Shown here: positions 10,390 to 20,870 of the stretch, one piece after another
Layout: every line of letters begins with the position of its first letter
How positions within the stretch are numbered: position 1 is the first letter of the stretch
Assembly: GCA_949752795.1 (NCBI GenBank)
Contig: OX457058.1
Coordinates: forward strand, 159,095,353 to 159,159,352
Source: Hyperoodon ampullatus
Lineage: Eukaryota; Chordata; Mammalia; Artiodactyla; Ziphiidae
DNA: 64,000 nt
Direction: 5' to 3'
Program-made: the position numbers and the translations under genes
The notes under the pieces: generated by a model
Told to the model about the DNA's origin: nothing
Databases searched by the model: none
The model's input: only the letters and a program-made list of their open reading frames with translations

Positions 10390-10845
10390 CATTAAACATT
10401 ATTATTTTTTAATTGTAGAATATACATAAAACTTACTATTTTGACCATTTTAAACTATATAGTTCAGTAGCATTAAGTATGTTCACATTGTTGTGTATCA
10501 CCACCATCCTTCTCCAGAATTTTTTCATCTTCTCAAACTGAAACTCTGTATCTATTAAGCTGTAACTCCCCATTCTCCTCTCTTCTCGGCCCCTTGCAAT
10601 CATCATTCCATTTTCTGTCTCTATGTGGTTAACTTCTTCAGGTACCTGATATAAGTGGAATCATATAGTATTTGTTCTTTTGTGACTGGCTTATTTCATT
10701 TAGAGTGTCTTCAAGGTTCATCCATGTTGTAGCCTCTGTCGGAATCTCCTTTTTTAAGGCTCAGTAATAGTCCATTGTATGTATATACCGCATGTTTCTC
10801 CATTCATCTACTGGTGGACATTTGGATTGCTTCCAATGTATTATT
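10390..10845 (-). mobile_element. Old L1 3' region, reverse (L1M type)
   Basis: Contains AAACTTACTATTTTGACCAT, AGTTCAGTAGCATTAAGTAT, TGTTGTGTATCACCACCATC, AATAGTCCATTGTATGTATA and CATTCATCTACTGGTGGACA. The last two are the reversed end-of-ORF2/3' UTR segment of mammalian L1 (TCCATCAACAGATGAATGG, TATACAATGGAATATTA). Diverged, no intact ORF. Confidence 0.8.
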
Positions 10846-10849
10846 TTAG

Positions 10850-11228
10850 TTTAGACATTTTTATGTGGACTGCTGATTGGAGTTTTCTCTCATTGTTCTC
10901 ACATAAACCACACCCATAATACATCATCTAGCATTTCTAGTTTTGGTTTCTTTAATGTGGAGAGAGAACCTAGATACTTGTGAAGTAATGTGAGTACAGA
11001 ATTCCAGATTTTTGTGATTTTTTTCCACAGTCTTTTAAATTAGTGTTGACTATACTAAATTTGATTGACTCATTTTTAGCAACTTGTCTTTTCTTTTCAA
11101 AATATTTAACTTCTAGAAAAAATTCTCTTGCATACCCACATTTTATCAGTTACATACAGTTTAATTAAATCGTACAATTAGAATAAGAAGTGCAGCTGAC
11201 ATAAAATGGTGTGGAAACAAAACAATTA
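10850..11228. other. No feature recognised
   Basis: AT-rich sequence, possibly more of the old L1, but no clear match. Confidence 0.4.
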
Positions 11229-11244
11229 GCTCTTGGTGAACATT
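11229..11244. repeat. Left TSD of SINE 11245-11397
   Basis: GCTCTTGGTGAACATT, repeated exactly at 11398-11413 (16 of 16). Confidence 0.95.
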
Positions 11245-11397
11245 TTTTTTAGAGCTCTATTTTATTTTATTTTATTTATTTATTTTTGTCCACGCCATGT
11301 GGCCTGTGGGATCTTAGTTCCCTCACCAGGGATTGAACCCATGCCCCCTACAGTGGACGTGTGGAGTCCTAACCCCTGGACTGCTAGGGAATTCCTG
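11245..11397 (-). mobile_element. Short CHR-type SINE, reverse
   Basis: Read on the minus strand it starts with AGGAATTCCCTAGCAGTCCA and carries the B-box-like GGTTCAATCCC (here GGGATTGAACCC). It ends in (AAAT)n, seen here as TTTTATTTTATTTATTTATT. Perfect 16-bp TSD. About 150 bp, the length expected of the short CHR class. Confidence 0.95.
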
Positions 11398-11413
11398 GCT
11401 CTTGGTGAACATT
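11398..11413. repeat. Right TSD of SINE 11245-11397
   Basis: Exact copy of 11229-11244. Confidence 0.95.
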
Positions 11414-11680
11414 GATGATGATGGCTGAAAGCCTGCAGGACTGTTAGAGAGCAGGCAGCTAGTCAAGAGTGTGTTTTCAGAAGAGTTGAAAGGGTTAGTT
11501 AATCCAGTTGATCACTTCATTGGATGTTATTTTAAAGGACTTATACTGTTAAAAAAAAAAAAAAAGAAAGTATCTATGCTATTAGATGGGAACGCACAGA
11601 GGATTTGGGAACACAGGACTTCTAGTTACTAATCCCTGTTATTTTAGGGATAAGAAGGTACCTCCGAGGAAGGCATTCAG

Positions 11681-11694
11681 ATTCATCTTGAGGG
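11681..11694. repeat. Left TSD of SINE 11695-11865
   Basis: ATTCATCTTGAGGG, repeated exactly at 11866-11879. Confidence 0.95.
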
Positions 11695-11865
11695 GGACTT
11701 CTCTGGTGGTCCAGTCGGTAAGACACTGAGCTCCCAATGCAGGGGGCCCAGGTTCGACCCCTGGTCAGGGAACTAGATCCTGCATGCTGCAACTAAAAAA
11801 GATCCAGCATACTGCGTCAAATACCTGGCAGAGCCAAAATAAATAAATAAATCTTTAAAAAAAAA
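11695..11865 (+). mobile_element. Short CHR-type SINE
   Basis: Starts GGACTTCTCTGGTGGTCCAG, with GGTTCGACCCCTGG as B box, then GGGAACTAGATCC, and ends AAATAAATAAATCTTTAAAA. Perfect 14-bp TSD. Same class as 11245-11397 but opposite orientation, 300 bp away. Confidence 0.95.
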
Positions 11866-11879
11866 ATTCATCTTGAGGG
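11866..11879. repeat. Right TSD of SINE 11695-11865
   Basis: Exact copy of 11681-11694. Confidence 0.95.
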
Positions 11880-12024
11880 ATGGGGAGAAATTATCCAGAG
11901 AAATCTAGGGAAGATGTTTGAGGTAGAAGGAATAATATGTACAGTTGTATAAAACAGCAAAAGCATCTGGGATATTTAAATCTTTTGTTATGTTGGGCAT
12001 AAAGGTTGCATCCCTTAATTTTAA

Positions 12025-12410
12025 AAGGCTGACTGTGTGCCAGGCACTGGGAGGTACAATCTAAACAAAATAGACAGGGCTGCTACCCACATGAAGATTA
12101 CCATCTAGAGGTGAAGACAGGTACTTCAAACACAAATAAATATGACACTATGACATGTGTTAGAAAGGAGAAATAGAAGGGACAAGCAAGATCCTACAAT
12201 AGGGCAGACAGTGTGGCACAGATATTGGGGGAGGTGTTAAGAGAAAGGCTTTGGCAAAAAATGTAAAAGTTTGGAGGTGAATATTGAAATAAAGAATATT
12301 CCAGAAAGAAGAAACAGATGTGCAAATGCCAGGGTGGCAGGAGACATTAGAACAAGTAAGAGAGTTAAGAGTGGGGAGTTGGACTACTACAGACAAGGTT
12401 CTGGTGTCAT
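12025..12410 (-). repeat. L2 fragment, reverse
   Basis: GACTGTGTGCCAGGCACTGG, GAGGTACAATC, ACACAAATAAATATGACACT, AAGGCTTTGGC and CCAGAAAGAAGAAACAGATG follow the reversed L2 3' region (TGTGCCAGGCACTGTTCTAGG, ... TTCCAGGCAGAGGGAACAGC). Confidence 0.72.
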
Positions 12411-13585
12411 ATTGAAAGACTGTAAGATTTGGGCTAGATGATTTCTAAGCCTCCTATTTATCTCCATGTGTCATTCTCTAAATGTCGTGTATGTCAGTTC
12501 AGTCAGCATACTCCTTCCTGCCTTCCTCCATTCTGCAATTATATTTGTTTCAAGCTTTTAGGGAGTTGATGAATGCATCTGGATTGCATGGTAAGTCTTA
12601 TCTTCTGTGAAATTCCAATGGTTTGTCAAAAAAATGTATCTATGGTGACTTAAAAGAGAAATGAGCTATTTGTTGTTGTTGTTGTTGTTAAGGCTTTTCT
12701 CTTGTTTTGCATCAAGTACGAGGAGGTACTGAATACAGTTTCCAGAGTCCAGATTAGATAATTTCTACTTTCTGCTAAGCACTGATGAATCTTAATTGGG
12801 TGGATTACTTCAAATGCAGGATATTCGTTATCCAAAGCAAATGAAGTCCACTTTTCCCCTTACTCCCTTTGTGGGTAGCTTGTATATCATACTTGATTAA
12901 GTGATGGCAGCTGAGATGGTGGTCTGCCTTTGGTCTACTGGTTTAGTTTCTCTGGTAGAATAGTTATGCTTCGCTTATAAAAGTTCTTTCACTTAATGTA
13001 TTCTTTGTGTCCAAAACTTCCCCTTTGTTATATAGACAAAGAGCTAGTAGAAGTATTCCAATGCCCACCCAAGGTGGTCAAACCTTACGTTGGATTTTGT
13101 TTCTTTTTAAAGGCAAAGTAAATACAGATTCTAAACATTTTCATGTCTACTTTGTGTATTCTTCTAGGGGCCAAAAGGATGGGCATGAGTGGTTTCATAA
13201 ATCATTAATATTAATATTGTTTGAAAGTGTAATTATAAAAATATATAATGATAATGAAAGCAGAGGAAATAACATTTGGTTTGATCCCAAGGTCAAATTA
13301 TTTTCCTTAATTTTATATGTGAAATGTATTTTAAAACCTCTGATCCTTCCTAAGATTTTGCTGCTTAATTTATGGATTTAATTGTGAAATGACACTTCCT
13401 TGTATACCACTGTGCACTAATTCAACTGGGTCTCATTTGAACCTTCCAGTTGCATTTCAGAATTTCATGTTTGATGTAAAGCAAGGGGATGCTAATGTTT
13501 GAATAATGACGTATTCTTTTGCATCTTGTAACCCGATGAAACCACTTCCAGTTCCCCCAACATGACCCAAGACTTTTTATGCCTC
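12411..13585. other. No gene recognised; (TTG)n inside
   Basis: Mostly unique AT-rich DNA. A 124-codon plus-strand ORF at 13007-13381 lacks any protein-like pattern. Only the (TTG)n run near 12671 is structured. Confidence 0.45.
12671..12690. repeat. (TTG)n microsatellite
   Basis: About six perfect TTG units. Confidence 0.85.
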
Positions 13586-13589
13586 TGGT

Positions 13590-13945
13590 TTTGAGTCTGC
13601 TGTTTTCTCACCCTATAAAGCTCCTTCCCTTGCCTGTTAAGCAGCCACACATCCTTTAAGCCTGAGCTCAGGTGTCATCTGCACTGTGAAACCTCTCTGC
13701 ACTCCCCTAGTCATAGGTATGTGTCCCTCTTTCCTGTTCTCATAGGATTACACATATACTTTATCATCACACTTATCAAAACTACTCATTCAATAGTTAT
13801 TGTGTTAAATTTACTGTATTAGGCATAGGGATACTACAGGATTGCCTCAATAATTTTCTCCCCAGGTCTGTGAACTCCTCATGGCAAGGAGTTCTTCCCT
13901 GGCACTGAGTAGGAACTCAGCAAATGTTCGTTGAATGCATAGAGT
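13590..13945 (+). repeat. L2 3' region
   Basis: TTAAGCCTGAGCTCAGGTGT, CATCTGCACTGTGAAACCTC, TCTGTGAACTCCTCATGGC, CCCTGGCACTGAGTAGGAAC and TCGTTGAATGCATAG follow the L2 3' end (AGCTCAAATGTCACC, GTGAGGCCTTCC, CTCCATGAGGGCAGG, CTGGCACATAGTAGG, TTGTTGAATGAATG). Confidence 0.82.
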
Positions 13946-13959
13946 GGTGATAATGTGTG

Positions 13960-14195
13960 GCTAACCTGTACTGAATTATTATTTTCACTGAGAGTGAACT
14001 CCTTACTTTCATCAGTTTATTTAACGCTCACAGCAATCCTTTGATGTAGTTATCATCATACCCATTTTACCTTTAAAGATATACCGAGGTTAACTAGTTT
14101 GCCCAGGGTCATCCAGCTACCAAGAGATGAAACTAAGATTTAACCCCCAGTTCTGTGTTATTCCCAAGGCCATATAATCTGCCTCCCACTGGTGT
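13960..14195 (-). repeat. MIR, reverse
   Basis: CAGTTTATTTAACGCTCACA, GCAATCCTTTGATGTAG, CCATTTTACCTTTAAAGATA, GCCCAGGGTCATCCAGCTAC and CCCCCAGTTCTGTGTTATTC follow the reversed MIR. Near full length. Confidence 0.82.
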
Positions 14196-14244
14196 GACTT
14201 ATGTTGAAATCACGGAAGCAGTTGGGTAGAAAAAATTAGAATGG

Positions 14245-14325
14245 TGATTAATAATAACTCACATCTGATGGCACTTTACCATTTACATAGAATCTTACTG
14301 TGAATTATATCATCCAATTAAAAAT
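14245..14325 (-). repeat. Possible MIR-family fragment
   Basis: AATAATAACTCACATCTGAT, GGCACTTTACCATTTACATA and TATATCATCCAATT resemble the reversed 'TAATAGCTA...GCACTTTACAATTTACA...ATTATCTCATTTG' type. Weak. Confidence 0.4.
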
Positions 14326-14339
14326 TATAAGTTTTTACA

Positions 14340-14625
14340 CACGGTACTTTTCCAATTTGAAGGAATTACAATTACATGTAAACTAAAGGAAATGACCTCC
14401 AAATTTCACCACCCAGAGATAACTTTCATCAGTGTTTTCCATCAATATTTTGTTGTATATTTTCTCTCCCCCCATATGTGTGTATTTATGTGATGATGTT
14501 GTTTACAATGTCCCTTTAATAATTTATCAATAAATATCACTAACTTTTCTTCATGTCTAACATGATATTTTATGGTATTCCATTTTGGGGTTGTTCCATA
14601 AATTGTTTTGTTGGTATTTATGTTG
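14340..14625 (-). repeat. Possible very old L1 3' UTR, reverse
   Basis: AATTTCACCACCCAGAGATA, ACTTTCATCAGTGTTTTCC, TTTCTTCATGTCTAACATGA and TATTTTATGGTATTCCATTT resemble the reversed 3' UTR of old L1M elements. Strongly diverged. Confidence 0.4.
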
Positions 14626-14639
14626 ACTCATCCACTCTG

Positions 14640-14960
14640 ATCCCTGGGATTTTTGCTTCCTTGCAGCACTGACCCATTTTATCTCCAGAGGGCAGAAACT
14701 GGACCACTTGTTGTCCCACGTCTAATTACTGTTTGGCTCATTTGCATGTTCCTTTTCTCACTCTAATATTGTTAACATAGTGGTCTGTGCTCACTCAGAC
14801 CACAGTTTAGTCTTTGTCGGACTCTCTGCTCAATTAGGTCAAACTGCAACTGGCTTCCTGACTCTCTGTCTTTTTGTGGGAGCCACGAGTGTGAACGTTC
14901 CATGATTTTCTTTCTTTGCTTCTGCATAAGGTACTTGCCGATGTGCACATATTTCTTTGA
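14640..14960. other. Repeat-free block with an octamer site
   Basis: No repeat recognised. Contains a perfect ATTTGCAT octamer (14740-14747), TCTAATTAC just before it, and two RUNX-like CCACA/ACCACAG cores. A possible regulatory element, not demonstrable here. Confidence 0.25.
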
Positions 14961-15079
14961 CTTCAATGACTTAACCCAGTTTATTTTTTTTTTAAATTAG
15001 ACTCAACTCATTCTTTAATCCATCAAAGAAATTCTCCTTTTGATGAACTGAGTCCCTTAAAATTTAGGCTGTTTGCAAA

Positions 15080-15255
15080 TTATTGTTATTCACAACACTG
15101 TGAGGTCTGTAGGCAGACACTGCTATCATCACTCACTGACAGATAAGATTATGCAGTCTCAAGAAGATTAAGGGATTTAATCAGTGACACTAGGTAGCAA
15201 ATGGTAGTTTCAGAACCTGGGTCTCCTAACTCTGAATGTGAATGTCTTAGCTTTA
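15080..15255 (-). repeat. MIR, reverse
   Basis: TTCACAACACTGTGAGGTCT, CTGACAGATAAGATTATGCA, ATCAGTGACACTAGGTAGCA and CAGAACCTGGGTCTCCTAAC follow the reversed MIR (CTCACAACAACCCTGTGAGGTAGG ... GGTCACACAGCTAG ... AACCCAGG). Confidence 0.78.
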
Positions 15256-15469
15256 GCCATACTAGCTCTAATGGTGAACAATGTTATGACAAATTTATGG
15301 ACTGTAAGAAGGAAGCATGGCTGTCATTTTTGCCTACTGAGTTACATCGTGTTCCCAGTTTCAAATTTTAACTGACTTGAGAAGTGGTTAATTGGTTGTG
15401 ACTAAGTACAAAAACTGATGGGATTTTATACTCTAACTCTTCTGTTAATCAGGTTTTAATTACATTTCA

Positions 15470-15870
15470 TTGCCTGTCTTCAGGATAAAGTTCAAGGTTG
15501 TTAACTTGGCATTTAAGATATTCCACTATCTGAGCCCAATCTACCCTTTCCCACTCTATCCTTTATTACTTCTTTACAGAAATGCTTTGTCTCATTTAAA
15601 CTTTCTCTGCACTGTCGTCCAAATGTTTCATGTTTTCTCTGTGTTCCACATTGATCTTTAATCCAATTTCCTCCATTTACCTGCAGATAAATACATAAAA
15701 TGACTCACCTCCTCCGTGAAGCCTTCCTTTACCAGGCAGGTAAAAGAGATCACTTATTTCCCTAGAGTCAGAGAGGATTTGGCATCTCTTGAATTATATC
15801 TTTATGCCATATGCCTTTAAATAGATTATATAAATGTTTGCTATCTCATGATTTCTATAGGTTGGAATTA
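15470..15870 (+). repeat. L2 fragment
   Basis: CTTCAGGATAAAGTTCAAGG, TTAACTTGGCATTTAAGATA, CTATCTGAGCCCAATCTACC and CTCACCTCCTCCGTGAAGCC follow the sense L2 3' region. The 63-codon ORF inside (15470-15661) is not an intact protein. Confidence 0.8.
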
Positions 15871-15964
15871 TAAGCCTGGCTTAGCTGAGTTTCCAACAAG
15901 GCTGCAAGCAGTTGTCAGCCAGGGCTGGGTTCTTATCTGGATATAGAGATCATGGGGCCATCTT

Positions 15965-17015
15965 AAAGTTTATCTGTCATGGATGGTTTAAAGAATTATA
16001 TGTGAAATAAATAAACAAATAAATAAGTAATTAGACCATTAAGAAAAACTAGGCAAAATATAGGTGCATATTTTTCTGACCTTGCATAGCGAATGACATT
16101 TTAAATATAAGGCAATAAAAAAAGTTAAAAGAAAGCAAAATAGATTTTAAAAAATTTCTGATTGTAAAAATTATGAAAAATTAGTTAGAAATTTTGAGAT
16201 ATGATTTCAACAACCATGATTAACAAAATGTTAATGTCATGAACATATATAAAGCTCACACAGATTGATAAGGAAAGCAGTAGATATTCAGTAAACAAAT
16301 GGGAGGGAACATGTAGGAAATCACAAAAAAAGAAAATACAAGTGACTAGTAAATGTGTATAAATGTTTATCTTCATTTGTAATTTAAAAATAAAGCAATA
16401 GTAATACTTTCAAGTATCAAATTAATAAAATAAGATATAAAATGCTCAATACTGATAAAGATATGGCAAGTGAGCTCTCTCTTATCACTGCTAAGAGTGG
16501 AAAATTAGTATAACCATTGCACGTGCAAGCTATTACTCTGTTTCAAAAGCCTCAAAGTTGTACATATGATTTTACCTAGTAATTCCTCTTCTAGAAATCT
16601 AACACAATGAGATAATCAGCAATGCAGACAAAGCTTTATGCACAATGATTTTCTTTGAAACACTGTTCATAATGAGGCATTGAAAATAATCTAAACATCC
16701 ATCAAGAGGGGAAATGTTGAGTAAATTCTGGTGTATCTATAGTATGGAATATTGTGCAGCCATTAAAGTGATATTTAAGATGAATATTTAATGATTTGGA
16801 GAAATGCTTAGATGGGTAAGAAAAAGCAGGATACAAAATTCCTTATAACATGGAACTAAAGTGTAAAATAATTTATTACTAGGAGGAAATGCATAAGATA
16901 TCAACAGTGGTTTTCTTGGGATTCGGAATTGTCCCTGTCAGAAAATTGTCCTCAATACAGAGTTAATTGCCTTATTTTGGAGTCTTTATAAAGTTTATCA
17001 TATTACACATGTTCT
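15965..17015 (+). mobile_element. Ancient L1 (L1M), ORF2 C-terminal part and 3' UTR, first piece
   Basis: GACCTTGCATAGCGAATGAC, CACACAGATTGATAAGGAAA, AATACAAGTGACTAGTAAAT, CTAGTAATTCCTCTTCTAGA and AACATCCATCAAGAGGGGAA run in the order of L1 ORF2 and the end of L1. ATAGTATGGAATATTGTGCA corresponds to the widely shared TACAATGGAATATTATTCAG. It is too mutated to code. It is interrupted at 17016 by a young L1 and resumes at 17598. Confidence 0.8.
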
Positions 17016-17025
17016 TTCACTTTCC
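17016..17025. repeat. Left TSD of the inverted L1
   Basis: TTCACTTTCC followed by T, repeated at 17580-17589. The following T run makes the exact length uncertain (10-17 bp). Confidence 0.88.
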
Positions 17026-17579
17026 TTTTTTTTTTTTACATCTTTGTTGGAGTATAATTGCTTTACAATGGTGTGTTAGTTTCTGCTTTATAACAAAGTG
17101 AATCAGTTATACATATACATAGGTTCCCATATCTCTTCCCTCTTGCGTCTCCCTCCCTCCCACCCTCCCTATCCCACCCCTCCAGGTGGTCACAAAGCAC
17201 CGAGCTGATCTCTTGCAGCTCTATTTACAATAGCCCGGAGATGGAAACAACCTAAGTGTCCATCATCGGATGAATGGATAAAGAAGATGTGGCACATATA
17301 TACAATGGAATATTACTCAGCCATAAAAAGAAACGAAATTGAGCTATTTGTAATGAGGTGGATAGACCTAGAGTCTGTCATACAGAGTGAAGTAAGTCAG
17401 AAAGAGAAAGACAAATACCGTATGCTAACACATATATACGGAATTTAAGAAAAAAAATGTCATGAAGAAAACAGGATAAAACAGGAATAAAGACACAGAC
17501 CTACTAGAGAATGGACTTGAGGGTATGGGGAGCGGGAAGGGTAAGCTGTGACAAAGCGAGAGAGAGGCATGGACATATA
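17026..17579 (-). mobile_element. Young L1 insertion with 5' inversion (twin priming)
   Basis: The first part (17026 to about 17210) is the reverse complement of the L1 3' end: T tract, TTGGAGTATAATTGCTTTAC, GTGTGTTAGTTTCTGCTTTA and CTCCCTCCCTCCCACCCTCC. The second part (about 17211-17579) is L1 sequence from just upstream, in the opposite orientation: CTCTATTTACAATAGCCCGG, GATGAATGGATAAAGAAGAT, AATGGAATATTACTCAGCCA and CATAAAAAGAAACGAAATTG. Seen from the minus strand this is an inverted 5' part joined to a normal 3' part with an A tail. TSDs flank the whole element. Confidence 0.9.
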
Positions 17580-17589
17580 TTCACTTTCC
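17580..17589. repeat. Right TSD of the inverted L1
   Basis: TTCACTTTCC, matching 17016-17025. Confidence 0.88.
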
Positions 17590-17597
17590 TTTTTTTT

Positions 17598-17640
17598 ATT
17601 TTAATAAAGGATTAATGTTGAGTAAGCACATAACCCTGAA
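17598..17640 (+). mobile_element. Ancient L1, second piece
   Basis: ATTTTAATAAAGGATTAATG continues the 3' end of the L1 at 15965-17015 after the young insertion. Short; assigned by position and AT content. Confidence 0.5.
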
Positions 17641-18910
17641 ATGACCTCAGTCAAAGTTAGTTTTGGACACTTGTAGAAGTCACTTGACAAAATTGGTAGA
17701 AATGGAGGCAAAGAAATTTACTTAAGATTTAGAAATTATTCTTGGTCAACCTGACAATGGCCAGGGTAGAATGACATTGTATACAGTACACAGTTAAAGA
17801 ACACTTTAAAAAATAGTAGAGTAATTAAGGTTTGGTATTTTGTTTATTGACATTGTGAATATATTACCTATGGGAGGAATAAGAAAATAAAATATCCTGA
17901 TTTATGTGAATGGATAGCTTTAGCTTAGGATAAAATATCTAGTGAGCATCACAAACATCTCAAAATATTTTACCTGAAGCTACTTAGTGGAAGTGAAAAT
18001 GGCATGTACCAGGACATTGAGTTAGATGATTATGTGAAGAGTGTAGTTAATATTACTTCAAAGAATGTGAGATAGAAAAAAATAGATTTTTCTATGTTCT
18101 ATATGTAAGTTAAGTATGCATTCATAATTAAATTAAGATATTAAATATTATAGGTATACATTTGACCATTTGATTTATATTACTAGTAAGCAAATATCTA
18201 GCTTAGCTAAAAATAATAACAGCATCAAGAGTTTGATCTTCTAATTGTGAAAATGGAGAATTGCCTAATATTCATGCTCACTTTATATCTGACACATACT
18301 GTTTTATATTTTGTATTTTTCTGCAGTAAAAAAATGTATCTTTTCTGACAAAAAAGTCAACACAAGTTTTTAGTTTATAATTTGAAAGGGAACTTAAAAT
18401 TACAAATACCCTTAGGGGAGGGAAAATATCTTTCATTCCTCTTTAAGATAAACAGATCTCAAATCCTTCTTACATTGGTAGTTTGGAAGTGTGTGTAAGA
18501 GGCATAGAAATTCCAGGAAACCTAAAGTGCTGGAGGAAAGGATCTTCTATGAATGCTGGAGATAAACTTCCCATTTTTCATGGTTCTTTTTATGCCTTGT
18601 TGTCTCACTGAACACAGGTGTAACTTTTTCTTGGTCTTAAACTACAACCTACCACTCAGAACATTTTTTGTTCCTTATGCTAAGCTTCACAAAGAACTGG
18701 AGAAAACTCCTGTCTCCAGAGGGGTGACACAAACTTACTGGGCACGTTCAGTCCTTGATCTTGAGGTGAAAGTCAGCCTGTGGATGAACAGAGATGGTGT
18801 TAGTAGCCTCTGTGTTGTGACCTGCTGCTTTCTCGGTAAATGAAGATGAGGAAACAGAGGATTCTATGCATCTAGCCCCAGTTTAGCCCTAGGCCTGCCC
18901 TTATTTAAAA
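17641..18910. other. No gene or clear repeat recognised
   Basis: AT-rich DNA. A 96-codon plus-strand ORF at 18553-18843 shows no domain. Nothing else is structured. Confidence 0.45.
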
Positions 18911-18911
18911 T

Positions 18912-18919
18912 AAAATAGC
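18912..18919. repeat. Left TSD of L1 stump
   Basis: AAAATAGC, repeated at 19035-19042; part of the match overlaps the A tail. Confidence 0.6.
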
Positions 18920-19034
18920 CTGGAGGGGTGGGATAGGGAGGGTGGGAGGGAGGGAGATGCAAGAGGGAAGGGATATGGGAACAGATGTACATGTATAACT
19001 GATTCACTTTGTTATAAAGCAGAAACTAATAAAA
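18920..19034 (+). mobile_element. Very short L1 3' stump, end-truncated
   Basis: CTGGAGGGGTGGGATAGGGA, GGGTGGGAGGGAGGGAGATG and TATAACTGATTCACTTTGTT, then CAGAAACTAAT followed at once by an A8 tract. Compared with 10083-10236 it lacks the last about 40 bases (the CCATTGTAAAGCAATTATAC part) before the A tail, so polyadenylation or priming occurred early. Confidence 0.88.
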
Positions 19035-19042
19035 AAAATAGC
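19035..19042. repeat. Right TSD of L1 stump
   Basis: AAAATAGC, matching 18912-18919. Confidence 0.6.
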
Positions 19043-19829
19043 TATAGTTGGAAGCAGAAAGGATGTTTTAAAATCTTTGAGCCCCAAATCCATATGATAA
19101 AGAACAACACATAGTTGGAGAAACAGAAAGTTATATAATATATTCTTTGGTCCAATTCTTATTTTTATTTTCTCCAGGTGTTTCTCTCTGCTTTAAAATA
19201 AATGAAGAATGAGAAATTCTTACCTTCAGAAACTGTCCTAAAATTGAGTATGTCAGAAAAACATTGTCAGCCTAAATGATTAAAACTTCTACTACTCTCC
19301 GCAGCCTTTTTCTTCCCTTCCTCCCTGCAAAGAGAGGGGCACAGCATGCTGTGATTCTCATTTGCTGTCAACTTTTGGTTAAAAAACAGATGAAGACTTC
19401 TATCAGACTGATAATCTCTTATCCTTGAGTTATTCGTATCTTGAGAAAACTCTGCGTAATGTATTATCCACCATTCGTTCACTGGGGGCTTGAACTTCAG
19501 TATTCTTATTAAGATGTCATTTCCAGAACCTCTGTATTCATTTATATTTTTCAAAAGATTGCATAAGAAAGTCTAGATCTTGCTAACCAATTATAGAAAT
19601 GTCTTTCAAAATTATTTTGAAAATAATGGCATTAATAGCTAATATTTACCAAATATTACTTATGTGAAAGCAGGGGTAGTTAAGAGCAGATACTTTCAAA
19701 GTCTGGGGTGTCTCTTCAAAGTGAGTCAGTTTGTCTGTTAACCTTTTGATGATCATTCCATACTGTCTATTAAATATTCTATTTTAACATATTAATCTAA
19801 TTGTTAAGAAAGATCTAGCAGCAGGTCTG
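19043..19829. other. No feature recognised
   Basis: Unique-looking sequence. A 95-codon minus-strand ORF (19267-19554) has no recognisable features. Confidence 0.45.
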
Positions 19830-20400
19830 TTTTTTCCCTTTACGGAGTGATGCCTCCAGGAAGAAACAATGATTATTTGGTCACATCCTTCTGTAAACAG
19901 GCAAACATAATTGGTATTCACGAGCAGGAGGCTCCTCATCTATAGAGTCCTTTTAGAATGGTGTACCCAACCCAACTATGATAAACAAACCTAGAATCTA
20001 TTGATTCATGGAGGATGGCTTGCTGGAAAATGAGCTAATTAGAATATAGAATGGGAATGCATTATGATGAAACAAGCTCCTTTTTTTGTATGTTATGCTC
20101 TTGCAAGCATCACTTGGAGACCACATGTTACATATAAGCTACAGACTGTCTTTATGTGCTTATGGTCTTAGATTGGTCCCTTCTTGCCTGTGCCTTCTGA
20201 TTACTCGAATTATTAATACAGCTCGATATTGGGGAATACCTTTGATTCTTGTGAGCCTGATTTGACAGACATTTCAATCCTTGGTGCTATCTCGAATGCA
20301 GACCTAATTCAATACAGGTTTAGGGAGAACCCAGCTTGATTAAATAAGTGGCACGGTGTAATCAGGACCAGGGTCACCTTTAATAGTTACACAGATTATT
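19830..20400. other. Repeat-free block with forkhead- and homeodomain-like sites
   Basis: No repeat recognised in about 570 bp. Contains TGTAAACAGG (19893-19902) and ATAAACAAAC (19981-19990), both forkhead-like; CTAATTAG (20035-20042); and GAATTATTAATAC near 20209. Composition and motif density resemble a distal enhancer. Inference only. Confidence 0.35.
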
Positions 20401-20519
20401 CATTTCACTTAGAGTCTTTAATGGTGGGAAAGTGTAGTCCATTGCTAAAAATTCTTACTATTAAATGATGGCACTGACTAGGAGTTTCAAGGTTGGTACA
20501 AAACAATCCTTTATGTTTC

Positions 20520-20870
20520 GCTTGTTTAAGTTTGGGTTCACCCAGAAGCAGGCCCTGAGACACAGAGTAGAGTGTTAGTAGCTTATTTGTGAGGTGGAAG
20601 GAACACCTGTAGAAATTGGGGAAGCCATACAGTAAAGGGGAAGCAGCCAATCAGTGATGTGCTACTAAGCCAACTATGATGGCGGGTGCGTTTTCATCCT
20701 AACATAGACTCTATCCCTTTGTCCAGCTTTTCCATAGCCTACTTTCTATTGTCCCTGTCAGAGCCCCAGTAGGGACATGAGTATGAGTCCTGTCCCCAGA
20801 TAGGTGGGTGAGTGAGGCCATGGATGAAAGCGTAGGGATTAAACAAAGAAAATAAACATCCACAACTGCA
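20520..20870. repeat. Possible diverged LTR-like repeat
   Basis: GGGTTCACCCAGAAGCAGGC, CCTGAGACACAGAGTAGAG, TTAGTAGCTTATTTGTGAGG and AGCAGCCAATCAGTGATGTG recall a common mammalian repeat (AGAAGCAGACCC... GTAGTTTATTTGGGAGG...). The family could not be named. Confidence 0.35.
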
